From NCBI RefSeq assembly GCF_004614235.1, contig NZ_SPVH01000006.1:1-64000 (forward strand): DNA of 64,000 nucleotides, written 5' to 3'. The position numbers and the translations under genes are program-made. This DNA is from Brevundimonas intermedia (GTDB lineage: Bacteria; Pseudomonadota; Alphaproteobacteria; Caulobacterales; Caulobacteraceae). Under the pieces are notes generated by a model. The model saw only the letters and a program-made list of their open reading frames with translations. It was not told where the DNA came from and made no database searches. This document shows, piece after piece, positions 1-8,134 of this stretch. Every line of letters begins with the position of its first letter. Position 1 is the stretch's first letter.

Positions 1-113
1 TCCCGTAAGGTATCATTCCGAACTCCTGACTGGCGCCGCTACACAGCGCATCTTGGTTGAATGGGACATATTGGTAGCCGCAATCACCTATTGGCCATCG
101 GTCGCGATTGGCT

Positions 114-524
114 TCAAAACTCGACCCGAACATCCAATAGCTCAAACACCCCCCCCAACGCGCCTTCCGTCAGGATGATGCGCAATTCCGCCTTCTCGGC
201 TTCGATCCACAGGCGTTCGGCCGAAACCTCGAAAACGCCAGCCCTGCCCGGCTTGAACTCGAACAGGCTGTAGTCGGCCGTCGCACCCCATTCCAGACGA
301 TAGGTGTGGCGGCAGGCCCAGCGGTCGACGGAGAAGCGGGCCGTGGCCCGCCACAGGCCCGGCGTCAGCACGTCATACGGCCCCCACACCAGGGCGCGGG
401 CGCGCCCGGCGATGTCCATGCGCTGAACCCGTTCGCGGGCGTCCGCCTCGCGCATGTCGTAGCGGAACTTGTCGGGCGGCCAATGCAGGCTGTCGCCCGC
501 CGCCGACGTCGTCGTCTCGCCCAC
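114..524 (-). CDS. Hypothetical protein downstream of capsule exporter ATPase
   Basis: I do not recognise this 136-residue protein. It starts at a GTG two bases after the stop of the KpsT-like ATPase gene and is read in the same direction, so it is probably the last gene of the exporter operon. It has no signal peptide or membrane segment. It is rich in aromatic residues and alternating hydrophobic strands (for example ATARFSVDRWACRHTYRLEW near residue 60), which suggests an all-beta fold. A role in glycan recognition, like the beta-sandwich tails of some polysaccharide-exporting ATPases, is conceivable from context only. Confidence 0.6.
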   Translation of the reverse strand: MGETTTSAAGDSLHWPPDKFRYDMREADARERVQRMDIAGRARALVWGPYDVLTPGLWRATARFSVDRWACRHTYRLEWGATADYSLFEFKPGRAGVFEVSAERLWIEAEKAELRIILTEGALGGVFELLDVRVEF

Positions 525-526
525 CG

Positions 527-1210
527 TCAGACCGCCTTCAGCCAGGTGTAGATGTCCACCGCCTCGGCCACATCCTCGAAGATGCGCGCCTGACCGCTCT
601 CGATCAGCAGGGCTCTGTCACAGTATTTTGTGATCAGATTGGTGTTGTGCGAGGCGATCATGAAGGCCCGGTCGGCGCGTTTGCTGAACAGTTCCTCGTT
701 GCACTTCTTCTGGAAGCGCGCATCGCCGACGGCGACAAGCTCGTCCACCAGATAGCAGTCGAACTCGATCGCCAGCGACAGGCCGAACGCCAGGCGCGCG
801 CGCATGCCCGACGAGAAATGCTTGGCCGGCTCCTTCAAGGCGGGGCCCAGTTCGGCGAAATCGTCGACGCGCGCCAGGGTCTCGGCGTAGTCCTTGCCGT
901 AGAGGCGGGCCAGAAAGCGAATGTTGTCCAGGCCGCTGAGGCTGCCCTGGAAGCCACCGCCGAAGCCGATCGGCCATGACGAACTCATACGCCAGTCGAT
1001 ATAGCCGTTCGTCGCCGGCAGCACCCCGCCCAGCATCTTTATCAGGGTCGATTTGCCTTGGCCGTTCCGACCGAGAATGGCCAGCCGCCCTCCCCGCTCC
1101 AGCGTGAAGTTCAGATCCCTGAACAGGGTCTTTCCGGCATGACGGTAGGTCTTGGACAGGCCGGAGACCTTCAGGCCGACGGGGTCCAGCGGGGCGAGAA
1201 CGGTCGTCAC
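527..1210 (-). CDS. kpsT: Capsule polysaccharide ABC transporter ATP-binding protein (KpsT-like)
   Basis: This is the ATPase of an ABC-2 type polysaccharide exporter. It carries a Walker A motif (GRNGQGKST), an ABC signature (HFSSGMRARLAFG) and a Walker B segment (DCYLVDELVAVGD), in the order and spacing of KpsT/Wzt-type ATPases. It has no long C-terminal carbohydrate-binding extension, which fits the capsule (KpsT) branch. I place the start at the GTG at 1210 because it overlaps the stop of the upstream kpsE-like gene as GTGA; an in-frame start ten codons earlier (1240) is also possible. It would energise the KpsM-like permease encoded by the same operon at the inner membrane. Confidence 0.88.
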   Translation of the reverse strand: MTTVLAPLDPVGLKVSGLSKTYRHAGKTLFRDLNFTLERGGRLAILGRNGQGKSTLIKMLGGVLPATNGYIDWRMSSSWPIGFGGGFQGSLSGLDNIRFLARLYGKDYAETLARVDDFAELGPALKEPAKHFSSGMRARLAFGLSLAIEFDCYLVDELVAVGDARFQKKCNEELFSKRADRAFMIASHNTNLITKYCDRALLIESGQARIFEDVAEAVDIYTWLKAV

Positions 1211-2370
1211 TCCTGGCGATGCTCCCGCAGGCCCGCCCACAGAAGGCGTCCCAGCAGGAAGATCATCATGCTGCTGAGGAAGACGATCAAGATGGCGCGA
1301 AGACGCTGCGGCTGGGTGGCGCGGTCGGGCAGGTTCGGCTCGACGATCCGGTCCAGATACAGCTTCTGACGGCGCGCGTCCTGCTGGGCGGTCAACAGGG
1401 CCGCCGACGCCTCGGTCAGCGCACGGTTGGCCAGCTCGCCCTGCAGGACCAGGCCTTCGTAGGTCGAAATCTTGGGCACCAGAGAACTCTCGTCGCCGAC
1501 CAGCTTCGCCCGCTCCTGAGCCACCTGCGCCTCATAGGCGGCGATGCGCGACCGAACGGTCGGCAGTTGTGGGCTTTGCGGCGCCGACTGCTGGATCTGG
1601 GCGTATTCGGCACGAAGCTGGGCCAGGGTCGAGAGCAGGCCCGAGATCAACTGGGTCGATTCAGCGGCGGCGGTCTGAGGGTCGATGAAACGTTCACGAT
1701 TGCGGAACGACGTCATCTGTTGCTGGATTTGAGCGCGGCGGGCGGTGGCTTCGACCACGGCCTGTTGGGCCTCTGCGATGGCGTCGGCGGCCGACCGTTC
1801 GTTGAGGCGATTGACCAGGTCCTCGCCCGATCCCAGCAGCGCGAGGTTCATGGCGCGAGCATCCTGCGGCGTGAAGGCCTGCACCCTCAGCATCGTGATG
1901 CCGCTGGCGCCGTTATAGCCAACCGTCACAAAGCGTTTCAGCGCCTTGAACCGCGCTTCCTCTGATGGACGGCCGAACGGCCCCGGATAGCGCGAAAACA
2001 GATCTGCGCCGTTGCGGGAGAACACCTTCTCCAGATCAAAGCGGGCGTCCAAAGTGTCGGCGGCGCCTCGGGAGCCCATATATTCCTGCACGACGAAAGA
2101 ATCGGAGACGCCGGCGGAAAGCCCGACCCCCTGCAGAACCATCCCCAGATTGTTCGGCCGCGCATCCTCGGTCTTTCGCACGATGAAATGCGCCTCGGAA
2201 ACATAGCGCGGCGTGGCGATCAGTCCCCAATAGATGATCGCAATGAGCGTCGGCAAAACCACGACGATCAGAAAGGGCAGGGGCAGTTTCCGGCGGAGGG
2301 CGGCCAACCCACGCGGCCGCGCAGCCCCCTGCTCAGGCAAGGCCCCGATATATCGCAGTTGTTCAGCCAT
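1207..2370 (-). CDS. kpsE: Capsule polysaccharide export inner-membrane protein (KpsE-like)
   Basis: This 387-residue protein is a polysaccharide co-polymerase/export family member that bridges the inner membrane and the periplasm in ABC-dependent capsule export. An N-terminal membrane segment (about residues 32-52, FLIVVVLPTLIAIIYWGLIA) is followed by the family-typical RYVSEAHFIVR strand. A long central helical region rich in Ala, Gln and Arg (about 195-340) is probably coiled coil, and a C-terminal membrane segment (about 358-378) ends the protein. Both membrane segments and the length match KpsE/BexC proteins. It lies between the permease and the ATPase in one transcription unit; the outer-membrane partner (KpsD/Wza type) is not in this window. 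Confidence 0.85.
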   Translation of the reverse strand: MAEQLRYIGALPEQGAARPRGLAALRRKLPLPFLIVVVLPTLIAIIYWGLIATPRYVSEAHFIVRKTEDARPNNLGMVLQGVGLSAGVSDSFVVQEYMGSRGAADTLDARFDLEKVFSRNGADLFSRYPGPFGRPSEEARFKALKRFVTVGYNGASGITMLRVQAFTPQDARAMNLALLGSGEDLVNRLNERSAADAIAEAQQAVVEATARRAQIQQQMTSFRNRERFIDPQTAAAESTQLISGLLSTLAQLRAEYAQIQQSAPQSPQLPTVRSRIAAYEAQVAQERAKLVGDESSLVPKISTYEGLVLQGELANRALTEASAALLTAQQDARRQKLYLDRIVEPNLPDRATQPQRLRAILIVFLSSMMIFLLGRLLWAGLREHRQE

Positions 2371-2396
2371 GAGAGGCGATCAGCTCCAGAAGGAAT

Positions 2397-3185
2397 TTAT
2401 TCGACATCGATATAACCTTCCGCATTCTTGACCAGCACCAACCCGATCAGAAGTAGCAGAAACGCAGTGGCCGTAGCGTAGGCCACGTTGAAGTGGGTTG
2501 GCACAAACTCGCCGAACACGCCGGCGCGGATCATTTCGATGGCGTTGGGATAGGGCACAAGCAGATACCGTTCACGCACGTTCTCAGGCAGCCAGTCCAC
2601 CATGAAGAACACGCCGGAGAGCGGGATCATGGCGTAGCTGAGTAGCGGCACGATGCGCTCCATAACCTCGAAACGCGTCGCGAGACCCGAGAATATGAAC
2701 CCCGTGCCTGTCGCCATGATCCACATCAGAAACCAGCCGAAATAGAGCAGAAGCCAGTCATGAGGCACATCGACCTGGCGAAACAGAATCAACGTCAGAT
2801 ACACAACAATGAAGGCGGCAGTGGCCCCGGCCAGCTCGAGAATACAACGCGCCAAATAGAAGTGCAGAGGTCCCAGGGCACGATGGTAAAGAAGCCCCAG
2901 ATTTGAACCGACCGCACTGATGCTGAAGCTGATGCTGTGCCGAAGCAGCAAAAGGCACATGTAACCCGTCATCACAAACGGCGCGACGGCGAGACCATGA
3001 CCATTGTGATGGCGGATGAAAATCCACATGACGATCACACCGAAGCAGAACATCAAAGGTTCGCCGACGACCCACAGGAAGCCCAGCCCCCGCCTGCCGT
3101 AACGGGTCGCCATCTCGCGCATCATCAGCGCGCCGAGAATTTGCGATTGCCGGACAACAAAAGAACGGCTCATGCTTGGGTGCAT
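2397..3185 (-). CDS. kpsM: Capsule polysaccharide ABC transporter permease (KpsM-like)
   Basis: This ABC-2 permease has the KpsM/BexB layout. A short cytoplasmic N-terminus with the family motif ALMMREMATRYGRRGLGFLW precedes six hydrophobic segments, and the protein ends with the conserved amphipathic stretch WLPENVRERYLLVPYPNAIE and a last membrane helix. It should form the inner-membrane channel for a lipid-linked polysaccharide together with the KpsT-like ATPase. The frame is open to a GTG at 3278. I prefer the ATG at 3185 (or 3173) because homologues begin only about 15 residues before the ALM-REM motif, but no strong ribosome site settles it. Its GC content appears somewhat lower than that of the following putA gene. 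Confidence 0.85.
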   Translation of the reverse strand: MHPSMSRSFVVRQSQILGALMMREMATRYGRRGLGFLWVVGEPLMFCFGVIVMWIFIRHHNGHGLAVAPFVMTGYMCLLLLRHSISFSISAVGSNLGLLYHRALGPLHFYLARCILELAGATAAFIVVYLTLILFRQVDVPHDWLLLYFGWFLMWIMATGTGFIFSGLATRFEVMERIVPLLSYAMIPLSGVFFMVDWLPENVRERYLLVPYPNAIEMIRAGVFGEFVPTHFNVAYATATAFLLLLIGLVLVKNAEGYIDVE

Positions 3186-3296
3186 TTCATCAATAACGCC
3201 AAGCGAATGGCCGGCTCTCGGCGCCACAGACGAGAAGCGCCGCGAGAACATACCGTCGCCCACGCGGGAAGCAAGCACTGCAACACAACGCCGGCC

Positions 3297-6200
3297 TCAG
3301 AGATTCAGCAGCGCCGGGTCGCCGCCTTGGGCCGCAATGTTCACGCTGATCGCTTTTTCGGCCGCGTAGCGGATCAGGCTGTTGGGACCGCCTGCCTTGG
3401 GACCCGTTCCCGACAGACCCTCGCCGCCGAACGGCTGGACCCCGACCACGGCGCCGGTGATCGAGCGGTTGACGTAAACATTGCCGGCGGGAACCAGATC
3501 CACAACCTCGTCGGCGAAGGCTTCGATGCGGCTGTGGATGCCCAGGGTCAGGCCGTAGCCGCGCGCGGCCAGCTTGCCGGCGACCGACTTCAGGTCGGAC
3601 GGGGCGTAGCGGTAGATGTGCAGGATGGGGCCGAAGACTTCGCGTTCCAGAAAGTCGGGCGTGGGGATTTCGGCGATGGTCGGGGCGAACAGGTCGCCCT
3701 TTTCGGCGCCGAGCGGCAGGTCGGCGCGGGCGATAATTTTCGCTTCCTTCGACAGGCGCTCGACATGGGCTTCCAGGGCGCGACGCGATTCCGGGTCGAT
3801 GACGGGACCGATGTCGGTCTTGGGATCGGCGGGGTCGGCAACGGTCTGGACCGCGAGCGCTCCCTTAAGACCCTCGATCAGGGCCTCGCCCGAATCCCTG
3901 GGCACATAGAGGACGCGCAGGGCCGAGCAGCGCTGGCCGGCCGAGCCGAAGGCCGACTGGATCACGTCGTCGATCACCTGTTCCTTCAGCGCCGTGGTGT
4001 CGATGAACATGCCGTTCAGGCCGCCGGTCTCGGCGATGAAGGGGATGATGGCGCCGGGGCGGGCGGCGATGGACCGGTTGATGGCCGCCGCCGTATCGGT
4101 GCCGCCGGTGAAGGCTACACCGTCGATCCCCGGATGCGTGACCAGGGCCGCGCCCACCGTCTCGCCGCGTCCGGGAACCAGGGCCAGCAGGTCCGGGTTC
4201 AGACCGGCCTTGTGATACAGGCGCACAGCCTCGGCGGCGATCAGCGGCGTCTGTTCGGCGGGCTTGGCCAGGACGGCGTTGCCGGCGGCCAGGGCGGCGG
4301 CGATCTGGCCGGTGAAGATGGCCAGGGGGAAGTTCCAAGGGCTGATGCAGGCGAAGACGCCGCGTCCGTGCAGGAACAGTTGGTTGGTCTCGCCGGTCGG
4401 GCCCTTCAGGGTCTGGGGGGCGGTGAAGTCGCGCTCGGCCAGCAGGGCGTAGTAGCGGCAGAAGTCGGCGGCCTCGCGCACCTCGGCGACGCCGTCGTTC
4501 AGGGTCTTGCCGGCCTCGCGGCTGAGCAGCGCGACCAGGCGGTCCAGATCGGCTTCAAGCGCATCGGCCATGGCGCGCAGGACGACGGCGCGTTTGGCGC
4601 CGCCCTGACGATCCCAGACGACCTGGGCCTCAGCGGCGGCCTCGACCGCGGCGTCGATGTCGGCCGTCGCGGCTTCCGAGACATGGCCCAGCACCTGTGA
4701 TCGGTCGAAGGGATTGGTCACATTCTGCGCGTCGATCCCGGCGCGCAGCTTGCCGCCCACGATGGGGCCGGAGGTCAGCTTTTCGCGATCGACCAACTCC
4801 AGCGCCCTGGCGTGGGATTCACGGTCGGCGGCCTGGGAATAGTCGCGGCCGAGGGAGTTCTGACGATCGCCGTACATGTCTTTCGGAACCGGAATCTTGG
4901 GGTGACGGTCGGGCGACTGCTCGACCAGGGAGATGGGATCAGCCGCGACGGCCGAGGCGGGCACGCGCTCGTCCAGCAGGGCGTGGACGAAGGAGGAGTT
5001 GGCGCCGTTTTCCAGCAGGCGCCGCACCAGATAGGGCAGCAGCTCCTCATGGCCTCCAACGGGAGCATAGGCGCGGACGATCACGGTCTCATCTGCCCAG
5101 GCCTCGTGCGCGGCGTCGTAGAGCGCCTCGCCCATGCCGTGCAGGCGCTGGTGTTCGACCGTCACGCCCTGGTCATGCGCCATGCGGCGCACGGCGGCTA
5201 GGGTGTGGGCGTTGTGGCTGGCGAACTGGCTGTAGATCGCTGGCGCGGCCGCGATCATGGCCTTGGCGCAAACGAGGTAGTTCAGGTCCGTCGCCGCCTT
5301 GGTGGTGAAGACCGGATAGTCGGTGCGCCCGAACACCTGGGCGCGCTTGATCTCGGTGTCCCAATAGGCGCCCTTGACCAGGCGCACCATCAGACGACGG
5401 CCCGAGTGGCGCGCCAGGTCGGCGACCCGTTCAATCGTCTCCAGACCGCGCTTCTGATAGGCCTGAACCGCCAGACCCAGGCCGGTCCAGCCGCCCAGCG
5501 ACGGCTCGTGCGCCAGCCGGGCCAGCAGTTTCAGCGACAGGGCCAGACGGTCCGCCTCCTCGGCGTCCATCGTGTAGTTGATGTCGTATTGGGCCGCGAT
5601 CTGGGCCAGGCGCAGGATGCGGGGATAGAGGGTCGCCCAGACATCGTCCTCGTGCGTCGCCTCGTAGCGGGGCGACAGGGCCGACAGTTTCACCGAAACG
5701 CCGTGACCGTGCTCCGGCCCCTGGCCCTTGGACGTCTTGCCCACGGCCTCGATGGCGTCGGCGTAGATCTTCTCGTACCGGTCCGCGTCGGCGACCGTGC
5801 GGGCGCCCTCGCCCAGCATGTCGAAGCTGCACAACCAGCCTTCCTTGTTCGACCGTTTCAGCGCGCCCTGGATTGTGCGGCCGACCACGAACTGCTCGCC
5901 CATGATCTTGACGGCGGTGGCCACAGCCTGGCGGATGACCGGCTCGCCCAGACGGCCCGCGATCCGCTTCAGGAAGCCGGGCAGGTCTGTGCGCGCCTCG
6001 TCATCGACATCGACCAGTTTGCCGGTCAGCATCAGGCCCCAGGTGGAAGCGTTGACGAACAAGCTCTCAGACTGGCCCAGATGGCTGGCCCAGTCGGCGG
6101 ATCCGATCTTCTCGGCGATCAGTCGGTCGCGCGTCTCCTCGTCCGGAACGCGCAGCAGGGCCTCGGCCAGACACATCAGGGCCAGACCCTCGCGAGTGCC

Positions 6201-6428
6201 CAGAGAAAACTGCTGCAGGAAGCTCTCGACCACCCCCTGTTTCTTCTGGCTGCGACGGGCGTGTTCGACCAGGGCCGTCGCCTCCGCCACCACGGCGGCG
6301 CGCTCGGCGGCGTCCAGCGGCATGCGGGCCAGGTAGGCGGCCACGGCCTCGCGTTCGTCGCGGAACTTGTGCGCGTCCAGACCGTCCCAGGCGGCCAGGC
6401 TCGAGGGCGTGAAGGCGGGCGAGGTCAT
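3297..6428 (-). CDS. putA: Bifunctional proline dehydrogenase / L-glutamate gamma-semialdehyde dehydrogenase
   Basis: PutA oxidises proline to glutamate in two steps, using FAD and then NAD+. The N-terminal half is the proline dehydrogenase barrel (for example [20 protein letters not shown] and the FAD-contacting RLVKGAYWD). The C-terminal half is an aldehyde dehydrogenase with catalytic Cys in [12 protein letters not shown] and Glu in IAETGGLNG. At roughly 1040 residues it lacks the N-terminal ribbon-helix-helix domain of the self-regulating E. coli protein, which fits external control by the divergent Lrp-type gene. I chose the ATG at 6428 because AGGA lies ten bases upstream. ATG 6473 is the next candidate and has no visible ribosome site; the open frame runs further to 6689 but would then invade the regulator gene. 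Confidence 0.95.
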   Translation of the reverse strand: MTSPAFTPSSLAAWDGLDAHKFRDEREAVAAYLARMPLDAAERAAVVAEATALVEHARRSQKKQGVVESFLQQFSLGTREGLALMCLAEALLRVPDEETRDRLIAEKIGSADWASHLGQSESLFVNASTWGLMLTGKLVDVDDEARTDLPGFLKRIAGRLGEPVIRQAVATAVKIMGEQFVVGRTIQGALKRSNKEGWLCSFDMLGEGARTVADADRYEKIYADAIEAVGKTSKGQGPEHGHGVSVKLSALSPRYEATHEDDVWATLYPRILRLAQIAAQYDINYTMDAEEADRLALSLKLLARLAHEPSLGGWTGLGLAVQAYQKRGLETIERVADLARHSGRRLMVRLVKGAYWDTEIKRAQVFGRTDYPVFTTKAATDLNYLVCAKAMIAAAPAIYSQFASHNAHTLAAVRRMAHDQGVTVEHQRLHGMGEALYDAAHEAWADETVIVRAYAPVGGHEELLPYLVRRLLENGANSSFVHALLDERVPASAVAADPISLVEQSPDRHPKIPVPKDMYGDRQNSLGRDYSQAADRESHARALELVDREKLTSGPIVGGKLRAGIDAQNVTNPFDRSQVLGHVSEAATADIDAAVEAAAEAQVVWDRQGGAKRAVVLRAMADALEADLDRLVALLSREAGKTLNDGVAEVREAADFCRYYALLAERDFTAPQTLKGPTGETNQLFLHGRGVFACISPWNFPLAIFTGQIAAALAAGNAVLAKPAEQTPLIAAEAVRLYHKAGLNPDLLALVPGRGETVGAALVTHPGIDGVAFTGGTDTAAAINRSIAARPGAIIPFIAETGGLNGMFIDTTALKEQVIDDVIQSAFGSAGQRCSALRVLYVPRDSGEALIEGLKGALAVQTVADPADPKTDIGPVIDPESRRALEAHVERLSKEAKIIARADLPLGAEKGDLFAPTIAEIPTPDFLEREVFGPILHIYRYAPSDLKSVAGKLAARGYGLTLGIHSRIEAFADEVVDLVPAGNVYVNRSITGAVVGVQPFGGEGLSGTGPKAGGPNSLIRYAAEKAISVNIAAQGGDPALLNL

Positions 6429-6429
6429 C

Positions 6430-6455
6430 GGCAGAAAATCCTGTGGATTTCTGCC
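6430..6455. promoter_or_regulatory. Near-perfect palindrome over the putA ribosome site
   Basis: Arms GGCAGAAA and TTTCTGCC flank an inner ATCC-TGT-GGAT pair, so almost the whole 26 bases is self-complementary with one bulged base. It lies immediately upstream of the putA ATG at 6428 and contains the AGGA I take as its ribosome site. It could be an operator for the Lrp-type regulator or an RNA hairpin that hides the ribosome site. Confidence 0.5.
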
Positions 6456-6483
6456 GTATAGTCCGGAGTTCATTGAAGGTGCT

Positions 6484-6496
6484 TCGTATGATACGA
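6484..6496. promoter_or_regulatory. 13-bp perfect palindrome, candidate Lrp-family operator
   Basis: TCGTATGATACGA is an exact palindrome around a central G. It lies in the intergenic region shared by putA and the divergent Lrp/AsnC regulator. Lrp-family proteins typically bind degenerate palindromes of about this length next to their own genes, so this is a plausible binding site. Confidence 0.45.
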
Positions 6497-6503
6497 GATT
6501 AGG

Positions 6504-6518
6504 CCGAAGATCGTTCGG
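6504..6518. promoter_or_regulatory. Second palindrome in the putA/lrp intergenic region
   Basis: CCGAA and TTCGG are separated by five bases. The centre is about 21 bases (two helical turns) from the centre of the palindrome at 6484-6496, the spacing expected if an oligomeric regulator bound both. Confidence 0.35.
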
Positions 6519-6537
6519 TTTGAGGTTCTGATTTCCG

Positions 6538-6999
6538 ATGATCGACATCGACGCCATCGACCGTCGCATCCTCAGAGTGCTGCAGACCGACGCCCGCATC
6601 TCCAACGCAGAGCTGGCGCGGCGCTGCAACCTGTCGCCCGCCGCCTGTTTCGAACGGGTCAAACGACTGCGCGAAAGGAAGATCATCACCGGCTACGCCG
6701 CCATGATCGACCCGAACCAGGTCGGCCGCAACCTTCTGATCTTCGTCGAGGTCCTTCTGGACCGCACCACCGGCGACGTCTTCGAAGCCTTCGCCGCCGC
6801 CGTGCGCAGCCAGCCCGAAGTGCTGGAATGCCACATGGTCGCCGGCGGCTTCGACTATCTGATCAAGGCCCGCGTCGGCGACATGGGCGCCTATCGCGCC
6901 TTTTTGGGCGACGTTCTGGTGCGCATGCCGGGTGTGCGCGAAACACGGACCTATGCGGTGCTGGAAGAGGTCAAATCGACGACGGTGCTGCCGCTTTAA
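6538..6999 (+). CDS. putR: Lrp/AsnC family regulator of proline catabolism (PutR-like)
   Basis: This 153-residue protein has the two-domain Lrp/AsnC layout. The N-terminal helix-turn-helix (DRRILRVLQTDARISNAELA followed by RRCNLSPAACFERVKRL) is followed by the RAM/effector domain (GDVFEAFAAAVRSQPEVLEC, VAGGFDYLIKARVGDM). Divergent pairing with putA is the standard arrangement for PutR, which activates putA in response to proline, so function is inferred from family plus position. Its stop codon overlaps the end of the convergent FkbM methyltransferase gene by about four bases. Confidence 0.92.
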   Translation: MIDIDAIDRRILRVLQTDARISNAELARRCNLSPAACFERVKRLRERKIITGYAAMIDPNQVGRNLLIFVEVLLDRTTGDVFEAFAAAVRSQPEVLECHMVAGGFDYLIKARVGDMGAYRAFLGDVLVRMPGVRETRTYAVLEEVKSTTVLPL

Positions 7000-7853
7000 T
7001 AATTTAAGGACGGCATGCGACGCGCAACGATCACATCACATTGAACCGTAGCCAACAGTTTCGAAGCCTCGATGGGTTCCAACTGGCTGTTGAAGCTTAT
7101 TCGCCAGAACAAAAAGCCCTTCTCAGTGAGAGACTGAAGCATGTTTTCCGGCTTCGATCTCGAACGAAGCTGGATCAAATCCCACTCCATGCAAATTACT
7201 ATGTCGGGCTGACTTAACAACACCTCGGCTCCGGACAGGATCAAGGCTTCCGAACCCTCAGCGTCGATGCGAAGAAGTGCGACCTGTCCAAATTCATGAT
7301 CATCGAGACGGACGCTCTCTATCTCAAAAATTTCGGAATCTTCGCTTGCCTTCTCATTCTTCAAGGAAATATGTCCGCCGCCGCCGAATTGGCGCGACGT
7401 GGAAAAGCGAAGTTGTCCGGCTTTATCGCTTACGGCTCGATGAACTACATCGACCCTGGAGTCATAGCCGTTGAAGCGCACGGATCTCGCTGCCAAGGCG
7501 ACAAGACGCGGGTTCGCTTCAAAGGTCGTTATACGGCCGTCAGGTCCCACCCGTTGCGCTAATGCTAGGGTGTAGAAACCGACGTGCCCACCAACCTCGA
7601 CTACCCGATCCCCCGGCTGAACAAGACCCACAACCACTTTCCAAATCCAAGGCTCCCACTCTCCTCTCGAGATCAGGTGAGCGCAAACACTCTCATCTTT
7701 GGGGTCTACATAGATAAAATGACCATCGGTCAGCTTTGTCAAAGCTAGGTTGTCGCCGAGGTAGAAGTAGTGTGGCCGCTCAACCTTGACGGTCACCCCC
7801 TTAGCGATATCGCTACGCAAAAGGTGCGCGATACGTGCTGGCCATTTCGCCAT
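6996..7853 (-). CDS. FkbM family SAM-dependent methyltransferase
   Basis: This 285-residue protein has the FkbM/methyltransf_21 fold. Motif I (VVEVGGHVGFYTLALA) binds S-adenosylmethionine, FEANPRLVALAARS is the acidic loop, and LLRIDAEGSEALILSG is the family-typical post-IV region. Such enzymes O-methylate sugars in surface polysaccharides and secondary metabolites; the actual substrate is unknown. AGGA lies seven bases before the ATG at 7853. Its base composition is clearly less GC-rich than putA or the genes after 10.4 kb, which suggests horizontal origin together with the divergent manC-like gene. Confidence 0.85.
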   Translation of the reverse strand: MAKWPARIAHLLRSDIAKGVTVKVERPHYFYLGDNLALTKLTDGHFIYVDPKDESVCAHLISRGEWEPWIWKVVVGLVQPGDRVVEVGGHVGFYTLALAQRVGPDGRITTFEANPRLVALAARSVRFNGYDSRVDVVHRAVSDKAGQLRFSTSRQFGGGGHISLKNEKASEDSEIFEIESVRLDDHEFGQVALLRIDAEGSEALILSGAEVLLSQPDIVICMEWDLIQLRSRSKPENMLQSLTEKGFLFWRISFNSQLEPIEASKLLATVQCDVIVARRMPSLNY

Positions 7854-8134
7854 GGGTCATCCTGTTGTCGTCTGCGATGCAATCCAGCGCAGACATGAGA
7901 GATATTGGCGGGTTAGAGGATAGCAACCACCTCCACAACCTGCCTTTCAAGGCCACTTTGCCGAATGTCGCAGCGGCACGATGTCGACCGACCCAGCGTC
8001 AGCTCGAAGACAAGCTGTGCGGGCTTGCCCCCCTTAGTATGAAGAGCATTGGAAATTTGCGTGGCACTGGGCGCAGGATGACGTCTGATTCCTCGCAGAC
8101 TAAGATGAAAGATTGAGTGGGTTTGGGTTCAGCC
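7854..8134. other. Divergent intergenic region, fkbM / manC
   Basis: About 280 bases separate the divergent methyltransferase and guanylyltransferase genes. The region must contain both promoters, but I see no convincing gene, palindrome or terminator in it. A 93-codon open frame (7835-8116) has no family resemblance and is probably chance. Confidence 0.5.

Noticed and set aside
1..113. Possible 3' end of a plus-strand gene entering from the left edge
   Set aside because: One frame gives a short stretch ending in TGA at 58-60 and another runs on antisense to the unknown gene at 114-524, but neither is long enough or similar enough to anything to call.
2937..4700. 587-codon plus-strand open frame over putA
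   Set aside because: Antisense shadow of a gene with complete aldehyde dehydrogenase motifs; low-complexity composition with no domain.
7835..8116. 93-codon open frame between fkbM and manC
   Set aside because: No family resemblance, no ribosome site, and it occupies a region that must hold two divergent promoters.
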